Part shown: positions 63,201-64,000 of the stretch, in pieces
How the letters are laid out: each line of letters opens with the position of its first letter
Position numbering within the stretch: the stretch's first letter is position 1
Origin: Deltaproteobacteria bacterium
GTDB taxonomy: Bacteria > Myxococcota_A > Polyangia > Haliangiales > SHYZ01
Assembly (NCBI GenBank): GCA_016210055.1
Contig: JACQUZ010000055.1
Location: forward strand, 1-64,000
Length of the DNA stretch: 64,000 bases
Direction of reading: 5' to 3'
The notes under the pieces: model-generated
What the model was told of the DNA's origin: nothing
What the model saw: only the letters and a program-made list of their open reading frames with translations
The model's database searches: none
Made by a program: the position numbers and the translations under genes

Positions 63201-63494
63201 GAGGTGGACGCGCGCGTGAGCGAGCTCCAGAACCTGCGTGGCGTGGCCCTCCACCGTGCAGGGGAGCCGGGGGCCGCGTACGAGGCATTCGTCCAGGCCG
63301 TCAAGCTCGATGCCCAGAACACCCGGGCGCGCCAGAACCTGGCCGCCCATTACGCCGAGTTCGGGTACACCGATCTCGCGCAAGCGGAGCTTGGACGAGC
63401 GAGCGGGACGCCCACGCCGCGAGGCGAGGCATCCGAGCATCCGTCACTGGGCATGCTGGCCAACCTCAACACCAAGAAAGGGGGGCGGCGATGA
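60219..63494 (+). CDS. Large TPR-repeat lipoprotein, GltD/AgmU-like
   Basis: 1091 residues. A Cys-rich signal peptide (LLVVACACACAP) suggests lipidation. Nearly the whole length is alpha-helical tandem repeats (ADEALFLLAHEHRELGNFDEMKASYERL, RAEQYYQKILAEP, TRQNLAAHYAEFG), at least a dozen TPR units, with a Pro/Glu spacer near residue 950 before the last four repeats. Its size and place resemble AgmU (GltD) of the gliding motor and NfsD of the spore coat machine. The ATG at 60219 was chosen over a GTG at 60210 because it gives the ATGA coupling. Confidence 0.8.
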   Translation: MRLALLRCALLVVACACACAPLPARPPAKPAATVDSLRAASAKLDNAILSTKRMIERARGAAYLPDMYMRLAELYTERARHAWLIAYETRSARGETERALDVPEARLLKELAIEVYERFLADRPGHDRADEALFLLAHEHRELGNFDEMKASYERLVKEYPKSEHRLEAFLIVGDTEFDRGDLSRAEQYYQKILAEPESHVHPLARYKLAWVRINKEDCKGAARLFEQVLQDKSTPRGAKKLVATQRRLNLRREALVDLAYCYPDVYKDKPAPAHLKSLASSASDYMAALRRAASRFSIKQMYPQAALALRTLLDARPRDEDAVELARKLHDSVTKAELFSHAAKDVELIGRVYEHSIYDPRLAGDARKRLASELEVYARDIATKAHLVAKRGKSRNSLVETAAAYSAYLAYFGNARATGEIEENRAEVLLLAEDFYPAGVAFEKVAARKTTAPERQAARLSAISAYQQALDKGSLSRLERISAWAGIRAVGRAFIADAPRDPKLIQVKLAIARTHYDAGEYRRASELFHAVARQYPTEKDAIASARLALNSLLLSEDYEGIASLGKRLVADSRIGDEPFKAEVREMVARAEQRQVTELTIAAGERRDVELLSVAERHKGSGLGEQALYNALVMAREAGDVARFYQLGQEFVDTYSRSSRRTDVITALAEVAEARADYIQAAAFLEQSVKAAPGAKEAAERLLHAATIRAYLGDARASEDLRELAARGVAGTDDVLWLLSRSGNVGAVTEVISALENSPVVGFLAAQLAYQRGDLEAAQGFLAKLRGVRADGPIASEALSRARFLEGELMLRELLAPSSETDVAAVVTQKATQLAEVDKAYSQAIRSGHPTWAIAGIARLSQGYAALADLLEHVELPESLSPEEENQIRGALKSKAGEAARRAAELKKTCRERAREAMVFSEIAASCLRRQEPPEKVLVLVEPKAPPAEPQETLEVREALGKKPRDIKTLMKLAEMYLGAANPAMALLLLDRAAEVDARVSELQNLRGVALHRAGEPGAAYEAFVQAVKLDAQNTRARQNLAAHYAEFGYTDLAQAELGRASGTPTPRGEASEHPSLGMLANLNTKKGGRR

Positions 63495-64000
63495 GAAGAC
63501 TCTTCCTGCTCGCGCTTCTCCTCATCTTCCCCGCTTGCGGTGGGCAGGCGAAAGAAGCGTCCCCCAAGACGCTCGCCCGCCTTCCCAGGGACGCGCGGGT
63601 CGCGATCTACGAAAGCGAGAACGACGTGATGATCGCAGAGGCGCGGCGCGACGACGCCGTCATGGCGGTGGAGGAGCTCGACCAGGAGACGCGCTCAGTG
63701 GAGAACCGCTTCCGCCGCTCGAGGGAACGCCTCGTGAAGTCTGGCGAGGGAGAACGGGTGAGCCTGCTCGGGCCGGTCACCACGGCTCGTCGGAAATACC
63801 TCCTAGCGCTCTACGAAGCTTCTCGGGCGCGCCTTTCCCGTGCGACCGTCGAGGTGAGGCTCGCGCGCGCGCGCCTGCGGAAGATCAAGCAAGAGCAGCT
63901 GGTTCGTTATCACCTTGCCCCCGAGTCGTCGCTGGCTCTCCTCGAGCGCGAGATCACATCGCGCGAAGAGGAAGCCAGGCGCGCCGAAACGCGTGAGGTC
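63491..64000 (+). CDS. Helical lipoprotein, cut by right edge
   Basis: The first 170 residues are visible. MRRLFLLALLLIFPACGG is a clear lipoprotein signal (Cys16). The mature part is Arg/Glu/Ala-rich, long-helical and coiled-coil-like (RLVKSGEGE, ARLSRATVEVRLARARLRKIKQEQL, LALLEREITSREEEARRAE), resembling periplasmic coiled-coil adaptor proteins. The ATGA overlap with the TPR gene shows that the operon continues beyond the window. Confidence 0.8.
   Translation, partial: MRRLFLLALLLIFPACGGQAKEASPKTLARLPRDARVAIYESENDVMIAEARRDDAVMAVEELDQETRSVENRFRRSRERLVKSGEGERVSLLGPVTTARRKYLLALYEASRARLSRATVEVRLARARLRKIKQEQLVRYHLAPESSLALLEREITSREEEARRAETREV

Overview
The window looks like a chromosomal segment of a GC-rich (roughly 60-65%) myxobacterium (Myxococcota, probably Polyangia-like). 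The evidence is a C-terminal sorting tail of the MYXO-CTERM type (protein at 23703-26030), a Myxococcus-type cysteine-rich repeat (34954-36498), an FHA protein ending in an AgmX/PglI domain (56256-58187), a myxobacterial outer-membrane barrel of the OMP_myx_plus type (58199-58810), an unusually large number of lipoproteins, a membrane Ser/Thr kinase and two sigma-54 activators. No rRNA, tRNA, CRISPR array or prophage was recognised. Taxonomy is inference from protein families.

Region 1 (1-8000). A group II intron, read on the minus strand, runs off the left edge. Its 5' end abuts the Shine-Dalgarno of a small, lower-GC lipoprotein gene that faces the other way. Two large secreted phosphoesterase-like proteins follow: a DNase I-fold (EEP) protein and a PHP-domain protein.

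Region 2 (8000-14750). This is a regulatory block. A 7TM-type sensor kinase and an NtrC-type response regulator lie tail to tail with a one-component sigma-54 activator of the XylR/DmpR/MopR class. That activator diverges from two YceI lipocalin-like genes. Between them lie a perfect 12-bp inverted repeat (candidate activator site) and a near-consensus sigma-54 -24/-12 promoter with the expected geometry.

Region 3 (14760-19700). A translationally coupled ABC importer operon (inner-membrane-anchored receptor fused to an OmpA peptidoglycan-binding domain, permease, ATPase) is bracketed by two outward-facing coiled-coil genes on the opposite strand.

Region 4 (19700-43730). Mostly housekeeping and scattered genes: an outer-membrane protein, rsmI, a sigma-32-like factor, a siroheme-synthase-like dehydrogenase, a secreted surface protein, a GAF histidine kinase, an S41 protease with a long C-terminal tail, a glyoxalase II, an ABC1/UbiB kinase, a REC-HK-REC hybrid kinase, a ketopantoate-reductase family enzyme and a membrane Ser/Thr kinase. 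It also holds an odd redox pair: a GMC oxidoreductase downstream of a PLP-enzyme/internal-Tat/gluconate-dehydrogenase-subunit-3 fusion.

Region 5 (43735-64000, continuing off the right edge). About 20 kb of genes, all on the plus strand and mostly overlapping by 4 nt, encode a cell-surface assembly. It comprises beta-propeller lipoproteins, a thrombospondin type-3 repeat protein, three paralogous von Willebrand A-type lipoproteins (one with a destroyed metal site), a PPC-domain lipoprotein, a small exported protein, an FHA/transmembrane/AgmX-PglI protein, an outer-membrane barrel and TPR lipoproteins. The last block resembles the Glt (gliding) and Nfs (spore coat) envelope machines of Myxococcus. 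Coupling it to vWA/calcium-repeat lipoproteins is the most likely undescribed system here.
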